Notes: generated by a model not told the origin, from the sequence alone. DNA of 64,000 bases from an uncultured Acidobacteriota bacterium (GCA_903916735.1 CAIWXX010000137.1:62001-126000); one strand, 5' to 3'. Counted from the stretch's first letter, positions 26,175 to 36,473 are shown. Made by a program: numbers and translations.

Positions 26175-28733
26175 TTATTTGGTCACAACCCCTTTGATGC
26201 TGCCCGAAATCAATGCCGAGATATCAGCGAAAATGGGTGGTAGCGAGAGCCCGCCTGGGGATGCAAGATATTTCGGTTCCCAGACTGGAATGAATTTATC
26301 TTTGTAATGCCGGAGGCCCTGGAAATTGTAATAGTGCTCGCCGAACCGATAGATCAATGCGCCGAGTCGGTTCCAGGTCGATGCCAGAGCGCGGTTTTCG
26401 AGCCCCGAGAGAGGCGCCATTCCGAGGTTAAACCAGCGATATCCCTCCTGCTTCCCCCACATCATCAACTTGATGAACAGGTATTCCATGATGCCGCTCG
26501 GCGCCTCTGATAAGTATCGCATCAGATCAACGGAAAGCTCCTCCTTTCCGCCGCCCATCCATATATTAGCGAATGCCATGATCCTGTTTTCCCGCAGGAC
26601 GAGGGCGGCTGGGAATCGCGTCAAGTACGCTTCGCTGAAAAACCCGAGTGAGAAGCCTTTTTCCCGAGTATTTTTTTGGGAGAGCCATGCGTCGGAGATG
26701 AGTCTGAACTCTTCAAGGAGCGCCGGGATATCGCCGGTTGGTCGAATCTCAAACGAGCATCCTTCTTTTTCTTCAAATCGCCGATCAATATAGCGCAGCC
26801 ATTTTCGCGGCCTCCCGTCAAGCGAGAAATCGTCCAATGGCACGCGCGCCTCTTCTCCCAGCTTTAATAATGTCAATCCCAGATCGAGATATATCGGTAA
26901 GTTGGCGGCGTGGACCTGGTAAAAAATGGGCCAGCCGTCATGCAGGTCGCAGAGCTCTCGGAACTTCCAGATCACATCGACTTTCTCTTCTTCCAGGCCG
27001 ATTGGATCGCCGAGTGCCACCCAGCTCCGGCCTCTCACTCCGTACATGATGAACGAGTTGCCTGTGTCACTGAAAAGGAGTTTCTTGTCTCCGAGAAGAG
27101 CAAGAGAAGCGTAGGTGCTTTTACACGATCCGGCGATCGAATTGGCTTTCTCCAATTCCTCTTCCCCGGCAAAGGCGATCTCGGGTGGAGCCGCTCGGAG
27201 CAGACGTGCGATAGCAAAAATGAGGATTGTGCCGGTTGTGCCGACCAGCGCGCGGAGGAATCGAGGAGCATCGCCGTGAAATGTAAACTGCCACCAGAGC
27301 TCTTGTGAATAGGGAGTTTTCTTGTGCGCGAAGAACCCCAACCATGTGGAACTGATCAGGATGAAGATGATGGCGGCCACCCAGCCTGCCGTGAACCGTT
27401 CACTGAAGAGAGAGGCCTTTCGGTAGAAATGCTTCCGGCAGGGGGCGAGAGCTGCGAGCATGATGGCGAGCGCGATCGCTTCTTCAAAGTCGAACCCCTT
27501 GAGTAGTGAAACTGCGATTCCCGCGATCAGAACGAGTATTGTCAGGTGATACGCCGCATCCAATCTCCTCTGGAGTCCGCGCGCCAGAATAAGAAGGCCG
27601 ACGCCGGCGATGCTCCCGACGAAATGCGATACCTCCAGCACCGGCAGCGGAAGGAAATTATGCAACCAGGCCATTCGATGGCTGACAGCCGGTGTCGCGC
27701 CGGAGAAAAGCAGGATGGTTCCGGCAAGAAGTGTAGTGAACGCGAAGACCTGCGGCACCAGCTGAGGTGCCCATGTTCCGAAAAAGCGCAACACACGAAC
27801 CAAACTATGGCGTCTTGCGACAACTTCATGTGTTCCAAGCATGATCGCTGCGATGCACAAAGGGAGGATATAGTAAATGCCACGGTAGGCGAGAAGCGAT
27901 CCAAGAACAGCGGAAACCGGCATATAAGGAGAAAGCAGGAGAATGGCGATGGTCTCAAAGACGCCAAGCCCGCCGGGAACCTGACTCAGAACACCTGAAA
28001 CCTGTGCCAGCAAGAAAAGGCCGAGAAATCCGAAAAAAGACAATCCTTCGACGCGAGGGAGCAGCGAATAGAGGACGCCGGCGGAGATCGCCCAATCAAG
28101 GGATGCGACGGTGAGCTGCCCTAGAACAAGCGGCTTGGATGGGGGAGGAAATGTCCATTCACGAATTTTCAGAGGACGTCTGCCGGAAAAAGCGAACACG
28201 ACGTAGCTGATGACGATCGCAAGAAAAATGAAGCCGAGCGGGCGAACCGTTCCGAAGGGCAGATGAAGCAGCCCCGGCACGACGAACGGCTCCGTCGAAA
28301 ATGCGATTCCGGCCAGAGTCAGATACCCCAGCCAGAAAGTCAGACTGCCGAAGGCTACCATATTGGTGATTTCGATCGCGGAAAGACCCCATGCTGAATA
28401 GAGCCTGTAGCGAATCGGCGCGCCTGTCAGGAGTGCAAAACCGAGGTTATTGCTGAAGGCGTAACTGATGAAGGATGCCATGGCAATTTTTGGATAGCCC
28501 AGCGAGTGCTGTACGTAATGCGTGGCGAGAGTGTCGTATCCCGTGAGGACAATGTAGCCGGCGATCGTGAGCATTATGGCGAGAAGAATTTGCCGGAGAG
28601 GAATCGCGGCAAATTCGCGCGCGATGTCGTGGTAATGATACTGGCGGAGTTCGTGATGGAGGACTAGGAGCGCGAGTGCGAAAAGGATGAGCCCCAGGAA
28701 CGGAGCGATGTTATGTAAAATCCTTTTCTTCAT
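26175..28733 (-). CDS. mprF: Phosphatidylglycerol lysyltransferase/flippase MprF
   Basis: An 852-aa membrane protein. Residues ~1-540 contain about 14 hydrophobic helices (flippase domain). The C-terminal ~300 residues are the cytoplasmic DUF2156 aminoacyl-tRNA transferase domain, with NSFIMYGVRGRSWVALGDP, SVDLMRYLSEAPSGIMEYLF, WFNLGMAPLSGL, FQGLRHYKDKF and W-P-KY near the end. It uses Lys-tRNA (or Ala-tRNA) to add a positive charge to phosphatidylglycerol and flips it outward, giving resistance to cationic peptides. It is first in an operon with the acvB-like gene. ATG 28733 follows GGAGG. Confidence 0.93.
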   Translation of the reverse strand: MKKRILHNIAPFLGLILFALALLVLHHELRQYHYHDIAREFAAIPLRQILLAIMLTIAGYIVLTGYDTLATHYVQHSLGYPKIAMASFISYAFSNNLGFALLTGAPIRYRLYSAWGLSAIEITNMVAFGSLTFWLGYLTLAGIAFSTEPFVVPGLLHLPFGTVRPLGFIFLAIVISYVVFAFSGRRPLKIREWTFPPPSKPLVLGQLTVASLDWAISAGVLYSLLPRVEGLSFFGFLGLFLLAQVSGVLSQVPGGLGVFETIAILLLSPYMPVSAVLGSLLAYRGIYYILPLCIAAIMLGTHEVVARRHSLVRVLRFFGTWAPQLVPQVFAFTTLLAGTILLFSGATPAVSHRMAWLHNFLPLPVLEVSHFVGSIAGVGLLILARGLQRRLDAAYHLTILVLIAGIAVSLLKGFDFEEAIALAIMLAALAPCRKHFYRKASLFSERFTAGWVAAIIFILISSTWLGFFAHKKTPYSQELWWQFTFHGDAPRFLRALVGTTGTILIFAIARLLRAAPPEIAFAGEEELEKANSIAGSCKSTYASLALLGDKKLLFSDTGNSFIMYGVRGRSWVALGDPIGLEEEKVDVIWKFRELCDLHDGWPIFYQVHAANLPIYLDLGLTLLKLGEEARVPLDDFSLDGRPRKWLRYIDRRFEEKEGCSFEIRPTGDIPALLEEFRLISDAWLSQKNTREKGFSLGFFSEAYLTRFPAALVLRENRIMAFANIWMGGGKEELSVDLMRYLSEAPSGIMEYLFIKLMMWGKQEGYRWFNLGMAPLSGLENRALASTWNRLGALIYRFGEHYYNFQGLRHYKDKFIPVWEPKYLASPGGLSLPPIFADISALISGSIKGVVTK

Positions 28734-28866
28734 TTGCCTCCTTAGTGGCGCCCAATCGCTATTGTATCGCTTCCACGATTTCGCTCTCTGTGCTTCATCA
28801 ATTGAACTGATGCTGACAATTGGTTTGACATCTCAGAAGCGGCCAGAAATGAAACAGCTGACTCCG

Positions 28867-30684
28867 TCAGAACAGCCAGACGCAGATCAGGAAGATGACT
28901 GTGGCGGCCATCAGGGATTTGGCTATGCGCGTGGCTCTCTTCGCTTTCATCATAATGGCATCAGGCAATTCGACATGCATCGCCCTTTTCGCTCTGGCAA
29001 GGACCTCCGGACAGAGCAATGCGGCATTAATAATGAGGGGCACCGTGAGCCACCATGAATTGACGAACCACCAGTGGAACGGCGCCTTGTCTCCCAATCG
29101 CAGCACATCGGCGACACGTGTGATGATCAGCAGTGCGACTCCAGCCAGAGCCAGGCAGGCTCCGGTGTGAGCCGACTGTGCATCATGGAGCTCCAGTTTC
29201 TCCGCCAGAGCGCGTCCTGTGAGGCGGCTCTTCAGGCTACCGTAGCTTGCGTAGATGACGAAACCGATATTCAGCCAGGTTGCGAATCGCAACCAAGAGG
29301 TCGGAGGCAGATAGGCAATCAGGACAAGGCAGCCCACTATCCCAAGCACCGGGAGGACCAGGCCAAAGGGAACACGGAAGGGTCGCTTTCGATCGGGATC
29401 CTTCACGCGGAGGATCATGACACCAAGGCAGACGAGGATGAAAGCAAACAGCGTCCCGATATTTGTGAGGTCCACCATCTCGTCCAGACTTGTGACCATC
29501 GCCGCAACACCGACTCCGACGCCGGTGAGGATCGTTGATCCCCATGGTGTCCGGAACCTGGGATGCACTTTGGCGAACATGGAGGGCAGGAGGCCATCGC
29601 GCGCCATTGAGAAGAAGATGCGCGGCTGACCTAACTGAAAGACGAAGAGCACGGCCGTGTGCGCAATGACCGAGCCCGCGGCCACGATGGTGATAATCCA
29701 ACCGCTGAGCTTCGCATAGTCCAGGGCAAGCGTGAGCGGCTCGGCTTGCTGATTCGACAGTGTCTTCACCAGGGCCTGGTAAGGAATCATGCCCGTGAAA
29801 ACCGCCGCGATAATGACATAGAAAATCGTGCACACGATCAGCGACGCGATGATGCCGATCGGCATGTCCTTCTGCGGATTCTTCGCCTCCTCGGCGACGG
29901 TCGAGACCGCGTCAAACCCGATGTACGCGAAGAAGATGACGGCGGCTCCGTTGAGTACACCCACCCAGCCGTTTGGCATGAATGGGTGCCAATTGCCTGA
30001 ATGGACGGCCTTGAAGCTGACGAAGATGAAGAAGATCAGCACCACAAGCTTGATCATGACCATTCCGGCGTTGAACCATGCGCTTTCACGGATGCCGATC
30101 AACAGGATAACTGTAATGGCGGCCACAATCGAAAAGGCCAGGATGTTGAAAACGATTGGAACCCCGAATATGTGAGGCGCGTTATCGATAAGGCCGGGGA
30201 TTTTGCGCGCCGTCTGGTAGTCGATCGAGAGCCAGTCGGGAATGTTGAACCCGGCTTCATGCATCAGCGTCTTAAAGTAGTTGGCCCAACTGATCGCAAC
30301 GGCAACGTTCCCCACCGCATACTCGATAATCAAGTCCCAGCCGATGATCCACGCTATCAGTTCTCCCATCGTTGCATATGTGTATGTGTATGCAGAGCCG
30401 GAAATGGGAACCATAGCGGCGATCTCTGCATAGCAGAGCGCGACGAAGGCGCAGACAATCGCGGCGAAGACGAACGAGAGCATCAGCCCCGGCCCGGCTC
30501 CAACTCGGTGAGCATCTCCGGCAGCCGCCGTGCCCACCGTGGCGAAAATGCCGGCTCCGATGATCGCACCGATGCCCAGCAATGTTATTTGGACGGGCCC
30601 GAGCACGCGTCTCAACGAGTATTCGGGCCTCTCGGAATCTTTGAGGATGTCATCCAGGCTTTTGGTTGCGAAAACGCCCCGCAT
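28867..30684 (-). CDS. Amino acid permease (APC superfamily)
   Basis: A 605-aa protein with 12 or more membrane helices. Helix 1 carries GIGAIIGAGIFATVG, the unwound substrate-binding stretch of APC transporters, and helix 6 carries IFFAYIGFDAVSTVAEE. It resembles cationic amino-acid transporters (YfnA/CAT group). ATG 30684 follows GGAGGAAAC. hutU lies 200 nt upstream on the same strand, so histidine or a related amino acid is a plausible substrate. A separate promoter candidate sits between the two genes. The specificity cannot be read from sequence. Confidence 0.88.
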   Translation of the reverse strand: MRGVFATKSLDDILKDSERPEYSLRRVLGPVQITLLGIGAIIGAGIFATVGTAAAGDAHRVGAGPGLMLSFVFAAIVCAFVALCYAEIAAMVPISGSAYTYTYATMGELIAWIIGWDLIIEYAVGNVAVAISWANYFKTLMHEAGFNIPDWLSIDYQTARKIPGLIDNAPHIFGVPIVFNILAFSIVAAITVILLIGIRESAWFNAGMVMIKLVVLIFFIFVSFKAVHSGNWHPFMPNGWVGVLNGAAVIFFAYIGFDAVSTVAEEAKNPQKDMPIGIIASLIVCTIFYVIIAAVFTGMIPYQALVKTLSNQQAEPLTLALDYAKLSGWIITIVAAGSVIAHTAVLFVFQLGQPRIFFSMARDGLLPSMFAKVHPRFRTPWGSTILTGVGVGVAAMVTSLDEMVDLTNIGTLFAFILVCLGVMILRVKDPDRKRPFRVPFGLVLPVLGIVGCLVLIAYLPPTSWLRFATWLNIGFVIYASYGSLKSRLTGRALAEKLELHDAQSAHTGACLALAGVALLIITRVADVLRLGDKAPFHWWFVNSWWLTVPLIINAALLCPEVLARAKRAMHVELPDAIMMKAKRATRIAKSLMAATVIFLICVWLF

Positions 30685-30713
30685 ACGGTTTCCTCCTATT
30701 CGAGAGTGCGATT

Positions 30714-30741
30714 ACTATATCAGAGTTTGGCGCATTGTCCG
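30714..30741 (-). promoter_or_regulatory. Promoter candidate for the amino acid permease
   Basis: On the minus strand CGGACA and TATAGT are separated by 16 nt, 30 nt upstream of the permease ATG. The -10 is good; the -35 matches only in GACA. Confidence 0.4.
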
Positions 30742-30885
30742 ACTGAAACGGCGCGCTTCTGAAGAGGCCGCGGCGGAGTCTGCGGTGATGAACTGAAAGG
30801 CGGCGTCAGAAGGAAAAAGTCAGAAGCAAAATGCTGAGTGTCTCCGGTGTTGCCTGACCCCGCGCTCCGAACGCTCGTGTTAATC

Positions 30886-32559
30886 CTATTCGCCCGCTAT
30901 CTTTTCGCGTGCCGGTAGAAACGGAATTTTCACTTTCCCTCGATACGCTGCATCGATCGCTTCCGGATACCCAGCGTCGGCGTGGCGCATGATTCCCGTC
31001 CCGGGATCTGTTGTCAGGACCCGCTGGAGTCTCCTGCCTGCTCCCTTTGTTCCATCCGCGACAACGACCATGCCGGCGTGAATTGAATTGCCGATGCCAA
31101 CTCCACCTCCGTGGTGAACGGAAACCCAGGTCGCTCCGCTCACAGCATTCAGAAGTGCATTCAGGACCGGCCAATCGGCGATGGCGTCCGATCCGTCTCT
31201 CATGCCTTCTGTTTCGCGGTTGGGTGACGCGACGGATCCGCTATCCAGATGGTCGCGGCCGATGACGATTGGGGCTGAGATGCGGCCCTTGCGCACGAGT
31301 CTGTTGATGACATCACCGAAAGAGGCGCGTTCGCCATACCCCAGCCAGCAGATGCGAGCGGGCAGGCCCTGGAACTTCACGCGCTCTCGCGCCATCTTGA
31401 TCCATCGCCCGAGCGCTTCGTCCTGGGGGAACTCCTTCAGGATGGCATCGTCGGTTATGTAGATGTCGCGAGGATTTCCCGAAAGTGCCACCCAGCGAAA
31501 CGGGCCCTTGCCTTCACAAAAAAGCGGCCGGATGTATTCCGGAACAAATCCTGGAATCTCGAATGCATCCATGACGCCGGCATCTTTTGCCTGCCCGCGC
31601 AAATTGTTGCCGTAGTCGAATGTGACGGCGCCGCGCCGCTTGAGCTCAATCATCGCATGACAATGATCCGCCATCGCCCGCATCGATCTGGATATATATT
31701 CGGATGGATTGTCTTTGCGCAGGCGGAGCGCATCTTCGTACGATATTCCATTTGGAACATAGCCATTGAGGGCATCGTGCGCGGATGTTTGGTCCGTCAG
31801 AATATCGGGGATGATGTTCCGCCTGACAAACTCTGGCACGATATCGGCGGCGTTCCCCAGCAGTGCGATCGACAGAGGTTTCTTCGCGTTCTTGGCTGCA
31901 TAGGCCTTTTCGAGTGCCTGATCGAGGCTCTCGCACATGATGTCGCAATATTCCGTCTTCAGGCGCTTCTCAATGCGGCTCCTGTCGACTTCAACACAGA
32001 TGGCCACACCGTCGTTCATGGTAACGGCGAGTGGTTGAGCGCCACCCATGCCACCAAGGCCTGCTGTGAGCGTGATCGTCCCGGCAAGCGACCCGGAGAA
32101 TCGTTTACGCCCCACGGAAGCCAGCGTCTCGTATGTTCCCTGCAGGATTCCTTGCGTCCCGATGTAGATCCAGCTTCCAGCGGTCATCTGGCCGTACATC
32201 GTGAGTCCGAGTGCTTCCAAGCGGCGAAATTCATCCCAACGCGCCCAGGCTGGAACGAGCATTGAATTGGATATCAGCACACGCGGCGCCTCTCGATGTG
32301 TGCGAAAGATGCCGACCGGCTTTCCGGATTGAACCAGCAGTGTTTCGTCTTTTTTCAGATTCTTCAAGCATTCAATGATCTTGTAAAAGCAATCCCAATT
32401 TCGAGCGGCCTTGCCGCTGCCGCCGTAAACAATGAGATCATCCGGCTTCTCGGCGACCTCGCGGTCAAGGTTGTTCATCAACATCCGCATGGCAGCTTCT
32501 TGCTGCCAGCCGCGGCATGTCAACGCCGTCCCGCGCGGAGCCCGAATTTCTTCAGCCAT
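30886..32559 (-). CDS. hutU: Urocanate hydratase
   Basis: A 557-aa enzyme, exactly the usual length. It converts urocanate to imidazolonepropionate in histidine breakdown using tightly bound NAD+. Features are [12 protein letters not shown] near the N-terminus, [14 protein letters not shown] (the NAD-binding glycine-rich stretch near residue 180), and [27 protein letters not shown] and [16 protein letters not shown] (catalytic region). Start ATG 32559 follows AAAGGAGGAAC at 4-5 nt; an upstream in-frame ATG lacks a site. hutH, hutI and hutG are absent here. Two palindromes upstream may control it. Confidence 0.97.
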   Translation of the reverse strand: MAEEIRAPRGTALTCRGWQQEAAMRMLMNNLDREVAEKPDDLIVYGGSGKAARNWDCFYKIIECLKNLKKDETLLVQSGKPVGIFRTHREAPRVLISNSMLVPAWARWDEFRRLEALGLTMYGQMTAGSWIYIGTQGILQGTYETLASVGRKRFSGSLAGTITLTAGLGGMGGAQPLAVTMNDGVAICVEVDRSRIEKRLKTEYCDIMCESLDQALEKAYAAKNAKKPLSIALLGNAADIVPEFVRRNIIPDILTDQTSAHDALNGYVPNGISYEDALRLRKDNPSEYISRSMRAMADHCHAMIELKRRGAVTFDYGNNLRGQAKDAGVMDAFEIPGFVPEYIRPLFCEGKGPFRWVALSGNPRDIYITDDAILKEFPQDEALGRWIKMARERVKFQGLPARICWLGYGERASFGDVINRLVRKGRISAPIVIGRDHLDSGSVASPNRETEGMRDGSDAIADWPVLNALLNAVSGATWVSVHHGGGVGIGNSIHAGMVVVADGTKGAGRRLQRVLTTDPGTGIMRHADAGYPEAIDAAYRGKVKIPFLPAREKIAGE

Positions 32560-32578
32560 GGTTGTTCCTCCTTTGACA

Positions 32579-32597
32579 CGTCGTCTGTGAGACGACG
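32579..32597. promoter_or_regulatory. Perfect palindrome in the hutU leader
   Basis: CGTCGTCT-GTG-AGACGACG: 8-bp arms and a 3-nt centre, 20 nt upstream of the hutU start and just before its ribosome-binding site. It could be a repressor site or an RNA hairpin. It does not look like the HutC-type TGTATA palindrome. Confidence 0.5.
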
Positions 32598-32612
32598 GTT
32601 GTATCCATTTCA

Positions 32613-32632
32613 AAGCGATGGTTTGATCGCTT
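32613..32632. promoter_or_regulatory. Second palindrome upstream of hutU
   Basis: AAGCGAT-GGTTTG-ATCGCTT: perfect 7-bp arms, 6-nt spacer, centred 54-73 nt upstream of the hutU start. Its different sequence from the palindrome at 32579 suggests a second protein or a distinct function. Confidence 0.5.
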
Positions 32633-32645
32633 CAATGCGTTTCGC

Positions 32646-33539
32646 CTAAAACCGGGAAGTGAAAATATTTTCTGCACTAACGATTAACGGCGCCTGACGC
32701 GTCGGACGTAAGTATGTCGGAGTGTCTCTGCAGGGGATCCCTTTATGGCCGTCGTGTGCCGCGCAGCAGTCTGCACGGATTGCATGCCTAGAAGTTTGTT
32801 GGACGGAGACTAAAGTGCGACCCGCCTTGAATATCTCCTCGACCCCGGTGCACTGCAGATCGCTTTGGATGCACATCCCGATACCGGCATCAGCCGCCCT
32901 TCTCATGACCATCGGGCAGAGTGTGGCGGGATTCATGCGGCGAGACATAGCCCCCTCAATGAAATCTCCCTTGGGTGCGGAAAGCGGTATGAACATTGGA
33001 CCACTCTGAGGACCGCGCACAATGAGCCAGTTGTCTAAAGCTTCAGCGGTGCCACCCGTGACGCTAACTTGGCGTATATGACCTCTCCGTCCTGTGACAG
33101 TGAGAAGGTGCGAAGGCGGATCATAGGAATCGGTTTCCAGACGTGTGACTTCGACCGGCTGAAATCCGGCCGCGTAAAGAAACGGCACCGAGCAGCATCC
33201 AGGGCCGCCGTTGTAGGCAAAGGTGATCGGCCGGCGGCCGGGATTGGCGACATCGTTCCTGGTGTAGGCAATGTACCCCATGCTGGCATAAGGAAGATCC
33301 TTCTCGTTGCGAACGATCAGAGTCCCCGCCGTTGCCGTGTAGGGGATGAACACCCCGCCCATGACGATTTTATGCTGGGTCACCGACTGCTCGGCCTTGG
33401 GTATGCTGACTGACTTGTTCCCGGTCGATGCATCTGCTTCATTGGTCAGCCCGGCGGAGCCGATGGCCGCGTGGCTGCTGACCGTAAATAGAAACAACGT
33501 GATGAAACTGAAAAACATTACGAAGAACTTTGTTTTCAT
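32646..33539 (-). pseudogene. Chimera: exported S10 carboxypeptidase start joined to a decayed integrase end
   Basis: The 297-codon frame opens with a good start (ATG 33539, poly-G ribosome site) and a signal peptide ending SSHA. It continues as the N-terminus of an S10 serine carboxypeptidase-like protein (TATAGTLIVRNEKDLPYASM, RPITFAYNGGPG). Right after GGPGCCSV it changes to the C-terminal catalytic domain of a tyrosine recombinase: FLYAAGFQPVEVTRLE, LLTVTGRRGHIRQVSV, AEALDNWLIVRGPQSGPMF, DLQCTGVEEIFKAGRTLVSV. All recombinase catalytic positions look lost (GLRxxE became GFQPVE, PHDLRRT became QSDLQCT). The peptidase also lacks its catalytic domain after the oxyanion motif. Probably non-functional. 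Confidence 0.65.
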
Positions 33540-33585
33540 GAAATTTCCCCCCCTGCCGACACTTTTAGGAAATAATTTTGTAATG

Positions 33586-33800
33586 TCAACCGGCAGCAGT
33601 GGTTTTCTTTCCTGAGTGTCCCTGGCATTGAACGTCAAAGCTTGCTGGATCAAGCGTGCCCATGTCTTCTTTCGATTCTTGTATCCGGTCCTCCTCGGAT
33701 TCGGCAGCCACGGTTTCCACGGAAGTGTCGGGACATGGTGTTGAGCGAGTCTCTGATGCCTTGCTGCGATGAGTGTTCGAACACACACCAAAGTAAAGTG
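33586..33800 (-). mobile_element. Possible IS91-type transposase C-terminal remnant
   Basis: Adjacent frames give RTGYKNRKKTWARLIQQAL and then SFDVQCQG. This resembles the (K)(S/T)WARLIxKVYEVDPLxCPxCxG zinc-ribbon end of IS91-family transposases, broken by a frameshift. It lies directly upstream of the integrase chimera. The match is short and the call tentative. Confidence 0.3.
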
Positions 33801-33949
33801 GAGGAGATGCATCCGCTCAACGGGAGCGGCGAAAAACTTGATGTGCGCGGGGGCTCCTTTCATATGCCGGGGGCCCTAAGACGATATACACCCCGGCTGG
33901 ACCGCAGCGGCTCGCATGCATACGAACTTAGAATGATGCCTTCAGTGTC

Positions 33950-35593
33950 TCACCTCGGCAGCAGGATGTCGTATGCGCGGCCGTCCATGCGCGCCTTCGG
34001 CAAGATGCCCATGGCTTTCAAGACAGTTGGCATGATGTCGACAAGTCGCATTGCCGACTTATCCGTCACATGCCTCATTCCCGGCATATAGATCGCCATC
34101 GGGATGCGTTGTCCATCCTCCTGGGCGCCGCCATGGTCACCGTAGGCTCCGTAACTCGTGGAGTCGGCGAGCAAACCAACCACGTCGGCCGCACCGGAGA
34201 AAGCCATAGTATTGACGAGCTCTTGCCCGTGGGCTATCCACCAGGAATGCTCAGCCCGCGTCATCTTGCTGCTCGACGACATCAGGATGTAGTGGTCGTT
34301 CTTCTTCACATAAGTGGCAATGACGCCTGGCAGCGCGCTCACGACCTGTGCGGCCTGCACTTTCTTGTCCCATGAAAAATCGGTAAGCCACGTCGTGATG
34401 GCGTTGCAATTATAGCTGAACGCCACATTGCCCAGATCTTCGAGTGGCTTGAGGTTGGGATTACCACCGCCGTTTTCAGGTCCCGTGGGCGAGTATCCGA
34501 GATACCAATTGTGGTTGGTGCTGGCGTCCAACTCATTAACCCCGTAGAAGTTCTTTCCCCATGTCGAGCCATGGTCGGCTGTGAGCACAATCAGCGTTTC
34601 GTTGAACTGTCCGAGCGCCTGGAGCTTGGCGAGGAGCTTACCCAGTTGCGCATCGGCGTTCTGGGCGGCGAATCTCATATGAACCTGGTCGTAGATTGAG
34701 GTCGGGTCCCAGTGATAGTTAGCCTCGGTGTCCACCGCGCCGCCGCCCCACATGTGACCGATTTTGTCGATGGCACTGAACGTGACCCACAGCCCCGACC
34801 AGTTCTCATGTTCCATGATTGCCATTGTGGCATCGGCCACCCAGTTGTCTCCGCTCTCGTGACCAGGGATGTTGCCGGGGGCGTAGCGTCCGTCTTCGGG
34901 GTAAATCCAAGCCGGCTGAGTTGTATTGGTGCTGTATGCATTGTACGCTGAATCGGAGCTGATATAGAAGCGGCCGCCGAGGGGTTCCGAAATGTAGGTT
35001 GGGACATTAAGTCCAGCCGGGCCGCGCCATTTGCCGGGCAACGGCGGCAGGGGTGTGCTCTTGCGTGAACCCATGCGCACGGCGATGTCGGAGCTCGACG
35101 CCGCCATCGACTCGACTTGATAGCTCTTCTCCCCCACATTGGCGACAATGGTGCCAGGGAACTTGGAATGCAGATAGTTCCCGAGCTTGAAATAGCCGGC
35201 GTTTTGGATCAGCGTGAGGAACTGGTTGAGGCTGAAGTCACCCGGCGTGACGATTGTGCCGGCTCCGTATCCAAGCAGGTTGTTCACATCGCGAAAGACC
35301 TCGTCCGACCATCCCATGTGCTTGGGGAAAAGGCCGCTGACCATCACGTTGTGGCTCACAACAGTCTCAGCTGTCATGTGGCCGGTGTAAGCCTTTGGGA
35401 AGTTGACGCCGTGGCTCTGGAGCCACAGCACGTTCTGCATATTGTAGAGCGTAGCGTAGCCCGGCTGCATCTGGTCCATGACCACGATCATGACCCGTTT
35501 TGGGCGTTTGACAGCCAGTGCAGGATGGGCGGCGGTCAAGACGCCGAAAACGCCCGCCATCACAATCGACAAGTAGCGTACTCGAATTTTCAT
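33950..35593 (-). CDS. Exported type I phosphodiesterase / alkaline phosphatase-superfamily protein
   Basis: A 547-aa protein with a signal peptide (LSIVMAGVFGVLTAAHPALA). It shows the alkaline-phosphatase-superfamily metal sites: VVMDQMQPGY (first Asp), the nucleophile Thr in HMTAETVVSHNVM, DKIGHMWGG, LTADHGSTWG, and the last His in GDHGGAQEDGQRIP. It should hydrolyse phosphate or sulfate esters in the periplasm; substrate unknown. Start ATG 35593 lies 6 nt after GGAGGAAT. In-frame ATG/GTG further upstream lacks a site. It is monocistronic with no terminator seen. Confidence 0.85.
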   Translation of the reverse strand: MKIRVRYLSIVMAGVFGVLTAAHPALAVKRPKRVMIVVMDQMQPGYATLYNMQNVLWLQSHGVNFPKAYTGHMTAETVVSHNVMVSGLFPKHMGWSDEVFRDVNNLLGYGAGTIVTPGDFSLNQFLTLIQNAGYFKLGNYLHSKFPGTIVANVGEKSYQVESMAASSSDIAVRMGSRKSTPLPPLPGKWRGPAGLNVPTYISEPLGGRFYISSDSAYNAYSTNTTQPAWIYPEDGRYAPGNIPGHESGDNWVADATMAIMEHENWSGLWVTFSAIDKIGHMWGGGAVDTEANYHWDPTSIYDQVHMRFAAQNADAQLGKLLAKLQALGQFNETLIVLTADHGSTWGKNFYGVNELDASTNHNWYLGYSPTGPENGGGNPNLKPLEDLGNVAFSYNCNAITTWLTDFSWDKKVQAAQVVSALPGVIATYVKKNDHYILMSSSSKMTRAEHSWWIAHGQELVNTMAFSGAADVVGLLADSTSYGAYGDHGGAQEDGQRIPMAIYMPGMRHVTDKSAMRLVDIMPTVLKAMGILPKARMDGRAYDILLPR

Positions 35594-35902
35594 ATGATTC
35601 CTCCTTACAACATGGCTCCCTACTATTACTTTCTCAGGCGGGGCGTGGGAGAAGCCCAACCTGAGCTCCCTGATGGATAGATGAAGCGTATTATTCAGAA
35701 AATTTTCAATGTGTCAAATGTTCCCGATCCCGAAGGCTCCACTTGCACCTACGATAATGATATCGAGGCGATACTTTGGAACGTATGAGGCGATCCTTGA
35801 TAGAACAATCAATGCCGCTTGTCAAGAAAAAAGGGGGCAGAGCGGTTGACTCGTGGAGGTTTCCAGGCTACCGTGATTGGAGCGTGCGGCAGGGGAGGTA
35901 CA
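35594..35902. other. Intergenic stretch between divergent genes
   Basis: 309 nt between the phosphodiesterase and the DUF2284 remnant. No conserved frame, strong hairpin or promoter match that I would defend. Confidence 0.35.
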
Positions 35903-36473
35903 ATGCCGATAACTCCGCAATCGATAGCAGCATTCATTCTGTCCCAAGGGGCCACGTGCTGCCGGTTCATCCCGGCTACAATGCTGAGGCCGGAGGAACG
36001 AATCCGGTTGTATTGCTACGAGAACAAGTGCGGCTGTTATGGAAAGCAGCTTACCTGCCCGCCAGACAGTGGAACGGTCTTGGAAATCCAGGCGAAGCTT
36101 GCTTCTTTTCGGACCGGCATTTTGATCCAGTACTCCGAAGCCATCGCAGTGCGGGAAGATCAGGAAGGAGTGCAACGGACCAAACTGCGGCTGCATTAAA
36201 TGGTGCCCTCGATATGGAAAACTACCTGAAGGAAGCGGGCGTGGCAGAGGTGTGGGGCTTTATCGGAGAAGTTGCGGCCTGTGCGCGGAGTGTGCCGGAT
36301 ACCGGGATGCGCCGTGCCCTTATCCGGAAAAGGCCTGCGCTTCCCTGGAAGCGGCGGCGATTGATGTACTCTCCATGCTCGAAAAGCTGGGCTTAGATCG
36401 CAGATTTCACCCCGACTGGATCAGCTGGACCGGCATGGTGCTCATAAGGGAAGGCTGGGGCGAATCACAATAA
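35903..36473 (+). pseudogene. DUF2284 metal-binding protein, interrupted by two frameshifts
   Basis: ATG 35903 follows GGGGAGG. Frame A gives MPITPQSIAAFILSQG and CYENKCGCYGKQLTCPPDSG, the Cys-rich start of DUF2284. A stop occurs at 36199, where frame B continues GALDMENYLKEAGVAEVWGF. Frame C completes the family's end, CGLCAECAGYRDAPCPYPEK, EAAAIDVLSMLEKLGL and WTGMVLIREGW, stopping at 36473. All parts of the protein are present, so only two small indels separate it from an intact ~190-aa gene. It is either a young pseudogene or a site of sequencing error. Confidence 0.8.

Noticed and set aside
29659-30762. Plus-strand frames opposite the amino acid permease
   Set aside because: Antisense to a permease with clear APC motifs; hydrophilic shadow sequence.
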